This document shows positions 47,101 through 53,566 of a DNA stretch of 64,000 nt, piece by piece (the first letter of the stretch is position 1; each line of letters starts with the position of its first letter). The DNA is from Ornithodoros turicata (taxonomy: Eukaryota > Arthropoda > Arachnida > Ixodida > Argasidae), in NCBI RefSeq assembly GCF_037126465.1, contig NC_088203.1, positions 105,486,409-105,550,408 on the forward strand, in the 5' to 3' direction. The position numbers and the translations under genes were made by a program. The notes beneath the pieces are model-generated. The model did not search any database. It was not told the DNA's origin and worked only from the letters and a program-made list of their open reading frames with translations.

Positions 47101-50100
47101 TCCACTTCGCCTTCCTCTAACGAGTCTATTTCATCATCGTCCTCAGACCAAGATCGATACCTTTTCCTCTACAAGAAAGATCCACAAGGAAGAACAGTTA
47201 GAGCATGGAGAACAGTATAGTTACCCAAAGCAAGATGGGGCGTGGTCACTCGAAGGGAGGACAGTTGGGACGTCAGGTGCGAAATGTCCGAGCTGGTGTG
47301 CAAGGAAGCACCACTTGAAAGCTGAGCATAAAAATGGAATACTACTAAAATATTGCTATAGGGGTGAATGACACTTTGCACCTAGCCATGACGGATGAAT
47401 GGGAGAGATATGGCTAATTGCATGCTTGCGGACCTGCATTTCAGGTTTTCCAGAAGGGGGGGTAATAGGTAGAGGCCAGTGCGGGCAAGCAAACTTCGAC
47501 CCGCAGTGCTGTCTGTATACCCGCATTGGGACCCGCAGGGGGGAGTGTTCCTCGTCCACTTTGCCACTGTTCCTATTTTAAAACGATGGAAATTCTGAGT
47601 GTTGGCTACATGTCTCGGATGCCTTCATTCGTATGCCAATAAAACTGCAATTCAACAGAGAGCCATATATGCCTGCATTAATAATGGAACTCCCGCCAGC
47701 ACTTGCCTGCTGCAGTCTGGCACATGGATTTATACGGCCAACGACATAGGTCACTGCTGAGCTCGCGTGTGACAGAGAGGGATCACTTAGTTGGCCATGG
47801 AGTGCGGGTAAAATGCTGGTGTACCCGCATTACCCGCGGCCGCATTGCGGGTACACCCGCATTTTACCCGCAGCGATCGCGAATTCCTACCCGCAAATCA
47901 TGACGTCGTGCGGGTAACTGCGGGTAGACCCGCACCCGCGCTCAGCTCTAGTAATAGGGGCATAGAAAAGCAGCACCACAAATGCTGCAACTGTTTCAGC
48001 TGCAAACATCACGCTTATTAGAACCAATAGGAATGGCTGATGCTCCCGCTCCTCCGATGTCAGAGCTTGGCGCGGAAATGTGTACCGGGGTCCGTCTCTT
48101 GCCAACAATGTGTAGAAAAATAATATTTGCTCCTTCAATACCACGGTGTGCAGTACGCCGTACAATGCATGCATGACACAATGAACCACAGCCACTTAAG
48201 CACCATTAAAAGCGTAGTTTTCTGCGGTAAGAGGAAATTATTTCCGCAAACAGAATCTGAAACAGTAATGAAATGCCACTTCACCCCTTTTGCAGCCAAA
48301 ACTAACTGCTACATTAGGTGCACAAGATGGGGAGCCGGGCACAAGTCAATATGACTGCTATACTCCAAAGTAAACTAACAAAATCATCTGACGCCTGATT
48401 GATCAACGGTGGAGGGTATGTACTAGTTGACAGCTGCGTGCTATTCTTGAGGATAAACAACTTCGAGAAAACAAGAAAAAACGTGAGAACTGAGAAACTG
48501 TAAGAAGAAACGCGAAATAAGGTATGCAGACTGTAGGGTAGAGACCCGTATATACGACACCTCCATCATGAGCGGCAAGCTCTAACTTGGTCAGACAGGA
48601 CGATGCATTCACGATGGTATCCAGGAACAAAAAAATTCTGTCAGGAATAATCTTCAACACCACTGAGTGCTCACAGAAAGAAATATGGATGCCAGACGCG
48701 ACTACATGAGGTTCGGTGCATCGCATTTCACAAGCACAAAAAGGGCGTACAGATAGCAGAGGCTAGTCGGAACAAGGGGAAAAGCTCAATCGGCATCAGC
48801 TCTGCGTGGGTCGAGCTGGCAAAAAAAAAAAAAAAAGAGTCAAATTTCTAGGTGAAGACGAAGAACCGGGTAAAGTAGGTCGCACTACCATATATATTCA
48901 CATAGGCTTGTTTCGAACCAAATGTACCGGTTGCTAGAAGGCGGTTCTGTTGTCTTTCGTTTTTTTTTTATGCCATGACTAACAAAGGTTGTCTGATATT
49001 AAACCAGAAGTTTCGTTAGGTTGATTTTTTTTTCTAACGAGCACTAGTTCAGTTTTTCTCTGCCTATCTGCCTACAGCTGCTTGCAAACATAGAAAAAGA
49101 CTTCCAGGTTGGCACGATAATAGAATGCAACAGGGAACATGGATGGACACAGACAGTATCCATGTTTCCTGCTGCATTTGTTTGTAAGGCTTACAGTAAA
49201 CTAACATGTTCTGCATCTTCATAAAAGCTGGCATTCCTTTTGCTTTCCGATGTCTTACAGTGTCACATTGACTGCACTCTGGGCCAAAGTATTGGATTAA
49301 AATGTGCACAGTTATTTCAAAGTCTGCAAGGTACACATAGAAGTAGCAGGTTGTCTAGGGTCATACTACTCAAGGCAGGTTCATTCGAGTTTCATTGTAT
49401 TGTTAATAATTTTTAATACTGAGACTTGGTAAGTCTGGAAGAGAACTGAAAACCTTTTTTGGTTTCTTCGGTCGTTTCTTCCTCTTGTTCGCATCCGTTG
49501 TTGGTTCCACACGGGAGTGAAATTGATAGGTCTGCGACTCTGCGTCATAGCTGTAGTAGGTCCCAGAATGGGGCTCGTAAAAAAGGTGCGATACCTGACA
49601 AGGAGAAAGCAGTCGTGTCAACTCACAGGAGATTGCACGTAAAACCGTATCGCGGCACATGTTTTCACCGCGAATTTGTCATCGTCGTTGCGGAAAATGT
49701 TTGACTGCGTGCGCGGCACTCTCAGATTAGGAGACAGCCCACACAATTTTTGTATCACCCTGCCAAGCGACGTGGTACTCAATGCCAATTTACTGACGTG
49801 AGAGCAGATGGCAACTAGGAACAGTGACCGACACAACGTGCTTAAATAAACAAAATATAGAAACTCTGCCAAGTCTACAAAGGAGGTACCGTAATTTCAC
49901 GCGTATTAGCCGCGGCTTATGCATGATTCTCTTTTCTTGCGGGCGCTCTGCGGCTTATCCACCGGTGCGGCTTATCTGATGACTACTTTTTCCTGGTATT
50001 TCTCCCATATGCCCGTTTTAACGAAAGGGCCGACGGTGTCTCTGGAATAGCACTGCCCTGCTGATACACAGATAGCGTGTAACAGGGACGGGTGTGGACA

Positions 50101-52241
50101 GGGACCACATTTGAGTAGATTGATGCATTCCCCCAAGCAGCTTTAACGAAAGTGATGACAGTGATTCACATCTTCTGGAAGACCACTGACCCATCAATCC
50201 ATGAAAACACCCAACAAGGGCACAGCCCGATCTTGGTAGAACTCTATGGAGCTGACCTCTTTGCTGTACACTATGCCAACCCTGTAGTATGAACCACAGG
50301 GTTTATGGCCTTCTCTACGGTCTCCTTTGTCGCACAAATCAGACATCTCGTATTGCCCGCGGCTTATCTGTCAGAAAATTTTCAAAACGTTCCTAAAAAC
50401 GCGTCCTGCGGCTTATCTGTGGTGTGGCTTACACGCGTGAAATCACGGTAGTCAGAATAGAGTTCAAACAGCTAGGAGTACATTATCTTATTGGCAAGCT
50501 TCGTGCAGAATATGCACCCCATGATGAAGCGCAGACTGTGCATGAAAGATTGACAATAAGTCTAGTTGCTCCTAATTGTTTGAGCTCTACTCTGATGGCA
50601 GTTGCTCTGCTCTGTGCTTAGGTAGTTACAATTCAATTTTTTTCTACATAACACGCTCTAGACAGGAAACTACTGGTCGTGCATGTGCCAAATTTGCTGC
50701 ATCCTATCTAAATTATGTGTTCCAAAACAATGTGGGAGGTTATAGTCAATACACTGAGGGTTTGCACCATTTACCATCATTGCTGCGGTAAAGCTACATG
50801 CACTGACATGTGACAGCACACACTGCAGCAGGTTAGATAGAGTTGGCAGTGACTCTAATGGCTTCCACATGTTCCCCCGCACTTGTACCACCAAGCTACA
50901 CATTTTTCCGGATGTGAGTTTTCTGTCTAGAACTCGTTCCCGTTTGCATCTTTAATTATAGCCATTTATGAATGACAGGGCAGCTCCAATGTGCCTTTGC
51001 ACTGTATAGTTAGGGAGCGACTTTTTCTCAGATTCAGGGGGGTAAAAATTGGGCACTATTTTTAAATCTGTAATTCGGGTAGAAATCGGGCTATAATTGC
51101 GCCTTCGGGTGTTATCGGGTGTTTTTATTTCTCCTCTGGTCTGTCAAGACCTTCCTAATCTTTTATTTTTTCTTTCTTTTTGTGGGTGACATACCAGTGG
51201 TAATCCCCGAAGGCATAGACAGTGCTGACACACATGGGTGTATTGCTGGTGAAGTAAGTGACCCATTCTTACATGTGTTACACGTGGAAACCTTTGTTCG
51301 TTTTCAGTGGAAACGTCACTTGTGGATTTTATTGTGACTGGAATCCGGGGAGAAATCGGGTTTAACCCGAATTGGTCGGAGGTCAGTTCGGGGGGGAATA
51401 ACCAGGCGGAACGGGGTTTAACCCAAAAACGTCACTCCCTATGTATGGTGTAAAATCTTCAACCTACAGGGTCATAATAGTAGCCCGAGGATAAACTGTA
51501 GTACATCTGGTACTCCTCATTGTAAACGTAGTCTGTGTTAGCAAGGGCATCTTCTGCTGCCTGTTTGACGAGGTCGGCAACTGTTACCTATAGAACAAAC
51601 AAGTATATTAGGAACAGGTGCGTGTCTGCCGGATAACTTTCCAGTGTCCTAATACAGGTTGCAAGTAACAAATGGAAAAATATCCATTACGTCTGAGCCT
51701 TCCGGTGGTTGCCAGTCTGCGGTCGTCCCTGATTGTTCTGTAAGGGAAGGGGAAAAAACAGGAAACAGTTGGTACGCTCATAATGAATGTACCACACTTC
51801 GGAGCCGCAGCAGATCCGACCGGAAATCTAAGAGAATACTAACAATGTGTCAGCCAATCTATCATATACTAGGCCACCTATGTAGTGGTATCTGGAAAAA
51901 ACTAAAGCACCTGTTTCTTGCAGTGTTTGGCTCTCAAGATTATCTGTCTGTGTCGCACGTTCACACTTTTCTGCAGTGCCGCGACAACCATTTTTGATGA
52001 GCTCGTAGTCGAGTTTTACACTACCGTCTTGACCTGCACTTCCTTTCACTTCACACAAAAGTGCTTTCAAATCTGCAAGCAGCTGTTGAAAGTCGGCGTC
52101 AAATTTCGTTGCGATGTCACAGAGCGACTTCATTAGCGACAGATGACACGAAAGTGACACTCGAGGGTCTGCTTCGTGTAGTTTATTCTCTATACTGTTT
52201 ATGCGTTCAACAAAGTGCTGTATGCAGTCTACGCTTGCCAT
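20051..52241 (-). CDS. AGGF1: AGGF1 orthologue, 12 exons, 527 residues
   Basis: Angiogenic factor with G-patch and FHA domains, a nuclear RNA-processing-type protein in animals. I assembled it by hand from GT-AG exons: 52241-51911, 51737-51691, 51587-51468, 49594-49454, 47168-47054, 46255-46101, 45881-45780, 45672-45531, 43621-43536, 43418-43291, 21144-21045 and 20167-20051. All phases agree and no stop interrupts. Domain order matches the family: N-terminal helical region (1-110), Tyr-rich OCRE (about 143-193), acidic region (214-251), FHA (about 262-365), Lys/Arg linker and G-patch (about 461-502, motif [10 protein letters not shown]). It is shorter than the 714-residue human protein. Start ATG 52241 has strong context (GACATGG). 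Intron 10 is 22.1 kb and holds another gene. Confidence 0.92.
21045..21144 (-). CDS. AGGF1: AGGF1 exon 11 (G-patch)
   Basis: 100 bases. Encodes [20 protein letters not shown], the G-patch signature with its glycines intact. Acceptor ccactttcag, donor CCT/GTGAGT. Phase fits both neighbours, which is the main proof that this distant exon belongs to the same gene. Confidence 0.9.
21407..21548. mobile_element. Small hAT-like remnant
   Basis: A 142-bp piece between two copies of CTGCTAAC (21399-21406 and 21549-21556), with ends 'cagtgtagccag' and 'tgccactg'. The subterminal 'ccagaaaaatattttgg' recurs inverted near 41205-41225, so a small family is present. It lies in AGGF1 intron 10 just beyond exon 11. 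Confidence 0.6.
21560..22910. other. AGGF1 intron 10, no further feature
   Basis: No exon or repeat with clear ends is seen in this part of the intron. Confidence 0.5.
22915..23112 (-). mobile_element. tRNA-derived SINE candidate
   Basis: On the minus strand 'tagtgggtagtgcacttgcc' near 23090 resembles a pol III A box. 'gggttggattc' near 22955 resembles a B box, but the spacing is larger than in a tRNA because an 'aattg/acttg' simple repeat intervenes. A poly-A-like run (on the plus strand 'aaaaaaaaaat') lies nearby at 22880. Called as a SINE with reservation. Confidence 0.4.
23892..24350. mobile_element. hAT-type element with CAGTGGCGTAGCCA ends
   Basis: A 459-bp element starting CAGTGGCGTAGCCA and ending with the exact inverse TGGCTACGCCACTG. 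It is bounded by a perfect 8-bp duplication ATCTGTAC (23884-23891 and 24351-24358). The interior has G-runs and C-runs around 'ggggggctcgagccccccc'. No transposase. It lies in AGGF1 intron 10. Confidence 0.92.
24360..25855. other. AGGF1 intron 10, no gene seen
   Basis: A long open frame overlaps 24360-24900 on the plus strand but shows no domain and no typical codon pattern. Inverted 'ttaactg/cggtaaatt' patches near 24870-24950 are AT-rich repeat debris. Confidence 0.45.
25862..26603. mobile_element. Tc1-like inverted-repeat element with nested debris
   Basis: Begins 'gtcccgacaaaagttta' (continuing 'tggaacacc') and ends with the inverse 'taaacttttgtcgggatc'. The ends resemble Tc1 family termini. 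Inside, 26040-26560 is built from many 'ccgaacc/ggttccg' motifs, with its own inverted outer limits ('agatcggaacc' and 'ggttccgatccc'), so a second element seems nested. Confidence 0.65.
26632..26790. mobile_element. Short TIR MITE, copy 1
   Basis: About 155 bp. Left arm 'gtacatcgtacgctatcgcc' (26643 on), right arm 'ggcgatagcgtatgatgtac', with TA at both edges. The second copy is at 28202-28366. Confidence 0.8.
26800..28200. other. AGGF1 intron 10 with 'cgttata' repeat pieces
   Basis: Near 27270-27330 and 27820-27875 inverted copies of sequence like 'ttcgttata' and 'ggtacaacgaaa' occur, suggesting the ends of another decayed TIR element. No coding exon. Confidence 0.45.
28202..28366. mobile_element. 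Short TIR MITE, copy 2
   Basis: Same family as 26632-26790: left arm 'gtgtatcgtacgctatcgcc', right arm 'ggcgacagcgtacaatgcac'. The shared outer 'agagttttag' shows the repeat extends beyond the TA. The middle region is inverted between the two copies in part ('gggcgtgcgcag' against 'ctgcgcacgccc'). Confidence 0.8.
28370..29690. other. AGGF1 intron 10, no gene seen
   Basis: No exon is recognised. At about 29400-29500 a 'gtaact/agttac' motif cluster begins, which resumes at 30300-30440. Confidence 0.4.
29695..29815. repeat. Cluster of TATCGATA palindromes
   Basis: Perfect TATCGATA occurs at 29697-29704, 29712-29719, 29721-29728 and 29779-29786, with several near matches between. The octamer equals the DRE site bound by insect DREF, but the dense clustering in an intron also fits a degenerate repeat. 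Confidence 0.6.
29968..30186 (-). mobile_element. Truncated copy of the globin-locus element
   Basis: Inverted copy of the left part of the element at 1694-1979, including TGACGTCA at 30151-30158 and ending 'gggagaggtctatt'. The other end is missing. It shows that the family is dispersed, not confined to the globin cluster. It lies in AGGF1 intron 10. Confidence 0.75.
30300..30690. repeat. 'gtaact' cluster and a dispersed repeat shared with 33190-33300
   Basis: 30300-30440 is dense in 'gtaact' and 'agttac'. 30600-30690 ('cctacagctggctaac', 'ttttcagtgacttt', 'ggcaacttgaggccttgtat') recurs at about 33200-33285, so a two-copy repeat is present. Confidence 0.55.
31222..31330. repeat. Small foldback repeat
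   Basis: 'gagaagcacaggacacaag' near 31237 is followed by its inverse 'cttgtgtcctgtgcttctc' near 31304. It forms a hairpin-capable unit about 85 bp long. Confidence 0.7.
31576..32042. mobile_element. TIR element, 467 bp
   Basis: Starts TAATGGCGAATTCGGGTGG and ends with the inverse CCACCCGAATTCGCTATTA. Arms are about 27 bp with one mismatch. Superfamily is uncertain; TAA/TTA at the edges would suit PIF/Harbinger or a TA-targeting family. It has no coding capacity. Confidence 0.75.
32283..32397. repeat. Foldback repeat, about 115 bp
   Basis: 'cttcctcgagtctaacg' type sequence near 32287 and 'aattacagaaggaacac' pair with 'gtgttccttctgtgtttt' and 'cctcagactcaaggaag' on the far side. It lies in AGGF1 intron 10. 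Confidence 0.6.
33432..34304. mobile_element. Foldback element, 873 bp, TA-flanked
   Basis: Starts CAGGATGTCCCAGGAAACG and ends with the near inverse CGTTTTCTGGGACACCCTG, with TA on both sides (33430-33431 and 34305-34306). The arms extend about 300 bp inward (for example 'aagtaaaggtcacttt' near 33604 against 'aaagtgacctttact' near 34126). It is non-coding. Confidence 0.88.
34310..37430. other. AGGF1 intron 10, no gene seen
   Basis: Poly-C run at 34441-34457, (ag)n near 35485 and (ctac)n near 36626. No exon with domain support. The 3' side of the nested hydrolase gene lies at the right edge. Confidence 0.45.
37439..38659 (-). CDS. ABHD3: ABHD1/3-type alpha/beta hydrolase, intronless
   Basis: A 406-residue single-exon lipase/phospholipase-like protein, the size of ABHD3. 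One membrane segment lies at about residues 28-45, then the alpha/beta-hydrolase domain. The nucleophile elbow is GISLGG with Ser209, Asp335 or Asp336 is the acid ([10 protein letters not shown]) and His365 (RGGHIGF) completes the triad. The family motifs FMPGLTG and NNRGRGG are present. In mammals ABHD3 cleaves medium-chain and oxidised phosphatidylcholines; the substrate here is inferred. Start ATG 38659 has strong context (AATATGG). An in-frame upstream ATG at 38893 would add 78 residues with a hydrophobic stretch. The gene lies inside AGGF1 intron 10 on the same strand. ABHD1 or ABHD2 identity is less likely but not excluded. Confidence 0.9.
   Translation of the reverse strand: MAAEYSLDLSSHWIVESATLFYYSNPRVALFLSLGVAFLLYYLTTVTRKPTLVAKENGKFQRFLLENCPTLHERYWPTPWCLSTHMMTAAANFMRSRVPKLPYQREIVELSDGGVVSLDWLDGGSGHQPIAFFMPGLTGCSQAEYIRSIVPVAARLGCRCVVFNNRGRGGLGLRTPKMYCALSTGDLREVLEHVKRKYPESPIIATGISLGGMIMGHYLCETKDQALVSAVMLISTVYDVHRGTTSMETTGLNMILNRHLARSLCGVVEPHKHLFINGLNMDRVLQSRTIREFDEHFTSKLFGFGTAEKYYTDASLLGKLGSGVKVPTLCVAAADDMMAPADALPEAEAAESDYLALVVTSRGGHIGFMEGLLPQLPFFTERLYEQYVGALIGKLDGGKLALQIKE
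39167..39753. mobile_element. TA-flanked foldback element, 587 bp, upstream of the hydrolase gene
   Basis: Starts CAGGGTGTGTGCAGAAAAAC and ends with the exact inverse GTTTTTCTGCACACACCCTG, with TA at 39165-39166 and 39754-39755. Arms are about 115 bp and nearly perfect, which suggests a young insertion. It sits about 270 bp upstream of the alternative start of the hydrolase. Confidence 0.9.
39760..41390. other. AGGF1 intron 10, no gene seen
   Basis: An A-rich purine stretch at 39900-39950. Near 41110-41230 is a decayed piece related to the 21407-21548 element. No exon is recognised. Confidence 0.45.
41391..41617. mobile_element. Near-perfect foldback MITE, 227 bp
   Basis: Almost the whole element is an inverted repeat: 'aattaaaaaactgccgctgc' on the left and 'gcagcggcagttttttaatt' on the right, continuing inward with 'tccgtcagatggcgaaac' and its inverse. 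Arms are about 95 bp. Such a sequence can fold into a long hairpin RNA if transcribed from AGGF1 intron 10. Confidence 0.85.
42034..42451. mobile_element. hAT-like element, 418 bp
   Basis: Ends TAGGGTTGCCACC and GGTGGCAACCCTA with subterminal 'ataccggc' and its inverse. Flanks GTCATGCA and GTCATACT look like a decayed 8-bp duplication. It lies in AGGF1 intron 10. Confidence 0.75.
42460..43285. other. AGGF1 intron 10, 5' end
   Basis: AT-rich, with a short inverted patch 'gcttatttgtaag/cttacaaataagc' near 42829-42858. No exon. Confidence 0.5.
43291..43418 (-). CDS. AGGF1: AGGF1 exon 10 (linker before G-patch)
   Basis: 128 bases. Encodes [15 protein letters not shown] and ADPSSVD, matching the family's conserved 'YKDRAxxRRxxVGS' segment. 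Acceptor gttccttaaag, donor TCG/GTGAGT, phase 2. The next exon is 22.1 kb away. Confidence 0.9.
43536..43621 (-). CDS. AGGF1: AGGF1 exon 9 (charged linker)
   Basis: 86 bases. Encodes [17 protein letters not shown], the charged helix after the FHA domain. Acceptor ttttctcaag, donor GAG/GTGAGG. Confidence 0.88.
43805..44390. mobile_element. hAT-type element in AGGF1 intron 8
   Basis: A 586-bp element with ends TAGGGCCCGGA and TCCGGGCCCTA. It is bounded by a perfect 8-bp duplication GCTATCAC (43797-43804 and 44391-44398). Subterminal regions are full of 'taggc/gccta' motifs on both sides, possible transposase-binding repeats. No transposase. Confidence 0.92.
45053..45077. repeat. (TTA)n microsatellite
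   Basis: Eight tandem ATT/TTA units in AGGF1 intron 8. Confidence 0.9.
45531..45672 (-). CDS. AGGF1: AGGF1 exon 8 (FHA domain, end)
   Basis: 142 bases. Encodes [18 protein letters not shown] and then [14 protein letters not shown], matching the end of the FHA fold and the Cys-containing segment after it. Acceptor gtttatcag, donor GCCG/GTTTGT, phase 1. Confidence 0.9.
45780..45881 (-). CDS. AGGF1: AGGF1 exon 7 (FHA domain, middle)
   Basis: Thirty-four codons starting NHAEITFNE. With exon 6 it gives the S-x-x-H motif (SKNH). [12 protein letters not shown] corresponds to the usual GSxNGT segment but with His in place of Gly. Donor AAA/GTAAGT. Confidence 0.92.
46101..46255 (-). CDS. AGGF1: AGGF1 exon 6 (FHA domain, first part)
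   Basis: 155 bases. Starts with [12 protein letters not shown] and contains [17 protein letters not shown] and IPDTSVSK, the first half of the FHA fold. The residue after Gly in the usual GR signature is Gln here. Acceptor cctctccag, donor AAG/GTTTGT. Confidence 0.92.
46730..46885 (+). repeat. Possible retroposon tail
   Basis: A GC-rich block ('gcggcttttttccgcgaccccgcc') followed by 'gggaaataaagtaaataaaattaaat' style A-rich tail. It looks like the 3' end of a SINE or LINE inserted in AGGF1 intron 5, with no coding content. Confidence 0.35.
47054..47168 (-). CDS. AGGF1: AGGF1 exon 5 (acidic region)
   Basis: 115 bases. Encodes [15 protein letters not shown] followed by Glu/Ser-rich sequence ending SEPEE, the counterpart of the acidic segment before the FHA domain. 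Acceptor ttcttgtag, donor GAAG/GTACGA, phase 1. Confidence 0.85.
47480..47950. repeat. 'acccgc/gcgggt' motif cluster
   Basis: Many copies of 'acccgc' and 'gcgggta' in both orientations, including a palindrome around 47810-47870 ('gcgggtaaaatgc' against 'gcattttacccgc'). It lies in AGGF1 intron 4. Confidence 0.65.
47951..49453. other. AGGF1 intron 4, no gene seen
   Basis: Contains a poly-A run at 48821-48836 and short inverted patches, for example near 49120-49170 ('gaaacatggat' type). No exon. Confidence 0.45.
49454..49594 (-). CDS. AGGF1: AGGF1 exon 4 (end of OCRE, basic stretch)
   Basis: Forty-seven codons. Completes the OCRE domain ([24 protein letters not shown]) and ends in a Lys/Arg-rich run. 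Acceptor ccttgtcag, donor AAG/GTTTTC. Confidence 0.9.
49889..50448. mobile_element. TA-flanked element with ACGCGT-rich ends in AGGF1 intron 3
   Basis: Starts CCGTAATTTCACGCGT and ends with the inverse ACGCGTGAAATCACGG, with TA at 49887-49888 and 50449-50450. Subterminal 'gcggcttat' occurs repeatedly near both ends. 560 bp, no transposase frame. Confidence 0.85.
51011..51441. mobile_element. hAT-like element beside the AGGF1 exon 3 donor
   Basis: Ends TAGGGAGCGAC and GTCACTCCCTA, flanks TGTATAGT and TGTATGGT (7 of 8 match). Subterminal 'gggtagaaatcggg' and similar motifs repeat. Only 24 bases separate it from the exon 3 splice donor. Confidence 0.8.
51468..51587 (-). CDS. AGGF1: AGGF1 exon 3 (start of OCRE domain)
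   Basis: Forty codons. Begins [15 protein letters not shown], as in the helix before OCRE of the family, followed by the Tyr-rich repeat ([20 protein letters not shown]). The donor CCT/GTAGGT is only 25 bases from the end of a hAT-like element at 51011-51441. Confidence 0.88.
51691..51737 (-). CDS. AGGF1: AGGF1 exon 2
   Basis: Short exon of 47 bases between a pyrimidine-rich acceptor (ccttcccttacag) and donor GAC/GTAATG. It keeps the frame from exon 1 to exon 3 and encodes [16 protein letters not shown]. Confidence 0.75.
51911..52241 (-). CDS. AGGF1: AGGF1 exon 1
   Basis: Encodes the N-terminal 110 residues, predicted helical ([16 protein letters not shown]...), ending in phase 1 at the donor ACAG/GTGCTT. 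An ATG-less extension upstream is open for three more codons only as TTG, so 52241 is the start. Confidence 0.85.
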
Positions 52242-53566
52242 GTCATTCAACGAGTAGAAAGAACAGTATCACTTTAGAAAATACAAACACAGGCAAACGG
52301 CACGACACACAAAGCAGAAGCGAACTTAAAAACTTAGCGGGAATGCTAGACGATAGTCCTATTGAACCAATTCCTTGTATTCTTCCGCGTCGAAAAATTT
52401 GCAGACGCGTTTATCAAATAATATGTAATTAATTGTAACACTTGCAAACTTCCTTTTCGTCATTCGTTGTTATTTTTGTATTTTGCACTTTTGTATATTA
52501 GTGTTATAGTGATCTTTGAGGTACATTTTTACTGCGCTAAGGATGTTATGCGATAACTGTGACCTCTAAACGAGCATGGTCTCAGTTTCAGTGGTCTCTC
52601 ATCCTCGAGATTGCTCGAGACGGTGGCCATGTGGTGGTGAAGTGTGAACGACGTTAGGTGCCTTGTTCAGTTTCGGCCACTTTTTTCGATGAAACAATCC
52701 AGAACAATATATTAATGCAGGCGTAGCCGGTACCAGCGAAACAGAACGAAAGCTCGACAGCACAGGCCGGCACTTCGGTCCGACTGATTCTGAGAGCTTA
52801 TTGCATACTGTGTTCGCCGCGGTTTCAAGTCCGTTTCATGCACTTGCTAACACGAAATCAACCAGATTAAAGGTAAATACAGCATTGATTGACTGATGAC
52901 TCCCTGAGTGTTTCTAAACATGTCCACAATGTGATGCCCATGTTCTTGTCGACGCTGCCAGTTTGTTGATTCTGCTTTTAAACCATGTTTTAAACTGTTG
53001 CCCTTGGGAGTACATTTACAAGACACAGACGAGCACCCATTGTACTATTGTGAAAAATCGTTTCAGTGCCAAATAAACTTCAATGTGCGCAAGCATGAAT
53101 TAACTGTACATCGTCCAACTACGATAATGTGTTGTCGGTTCGTTCCAGTGGTATTTGCTAGGCATTATCGGCAGACTGGCTGTCTTTGCACGTATAGATG
53201 TCGATCGTATTCGTAGCTATCATGACCAAACGTGATTATTGATAGTGCTGACAGCAACATAATAGCGAAAGCGAAACCGCACGTGGCGCCATCTGTGAAT
53301 CAATTACGAAAGCTGCTAATCCAATTGAGCCTCGCCTACTCGCTGGTGTCACGCTGGTCACGCGCAGTTTTGTACGCTTTTGATGGCCATAAAGTGCCAG
53401 TTGACCGACAATACGGTCTCGTCCAAACATTGGAGGTGTGTATCACACAATGGATTGGACAATTAGATAATGACGTGCCCGTCTGTGCGAAAGCAACCGC
53501 TTCAAAGAGAGTGATGTGGATGAGCTTGCCGACAAAGTAGGCTTAGAAGTGCGCATCGCAACCACC
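52242..53566. promoter_or_regulatory. Intergenic region between divergent AGGF1 and MTMR-like genes
   Basis: The 1.3-kb spacer between the start codons of two head-to-head genes must hold both promoters, possibly shared. No TATA box or CpG island is claimed. The MTMR-like frame stays open back to 53474 without an ATG, so part of this may be its 5' UTR or a spliced exon. Confidence 0.45.

Noticed and set aside
47480..47950. 'acccgc' cluster as a CpG-island promoter
   Set aside because: It lies inside AGGF1 intron 4 and consists of a repeated motif in both orientations, more like repeat debris.
53516..53566. Start of the MTMR-like protein at 53516
   Set aside because: That codon is GTG; the first in-frame ATG is 53567.
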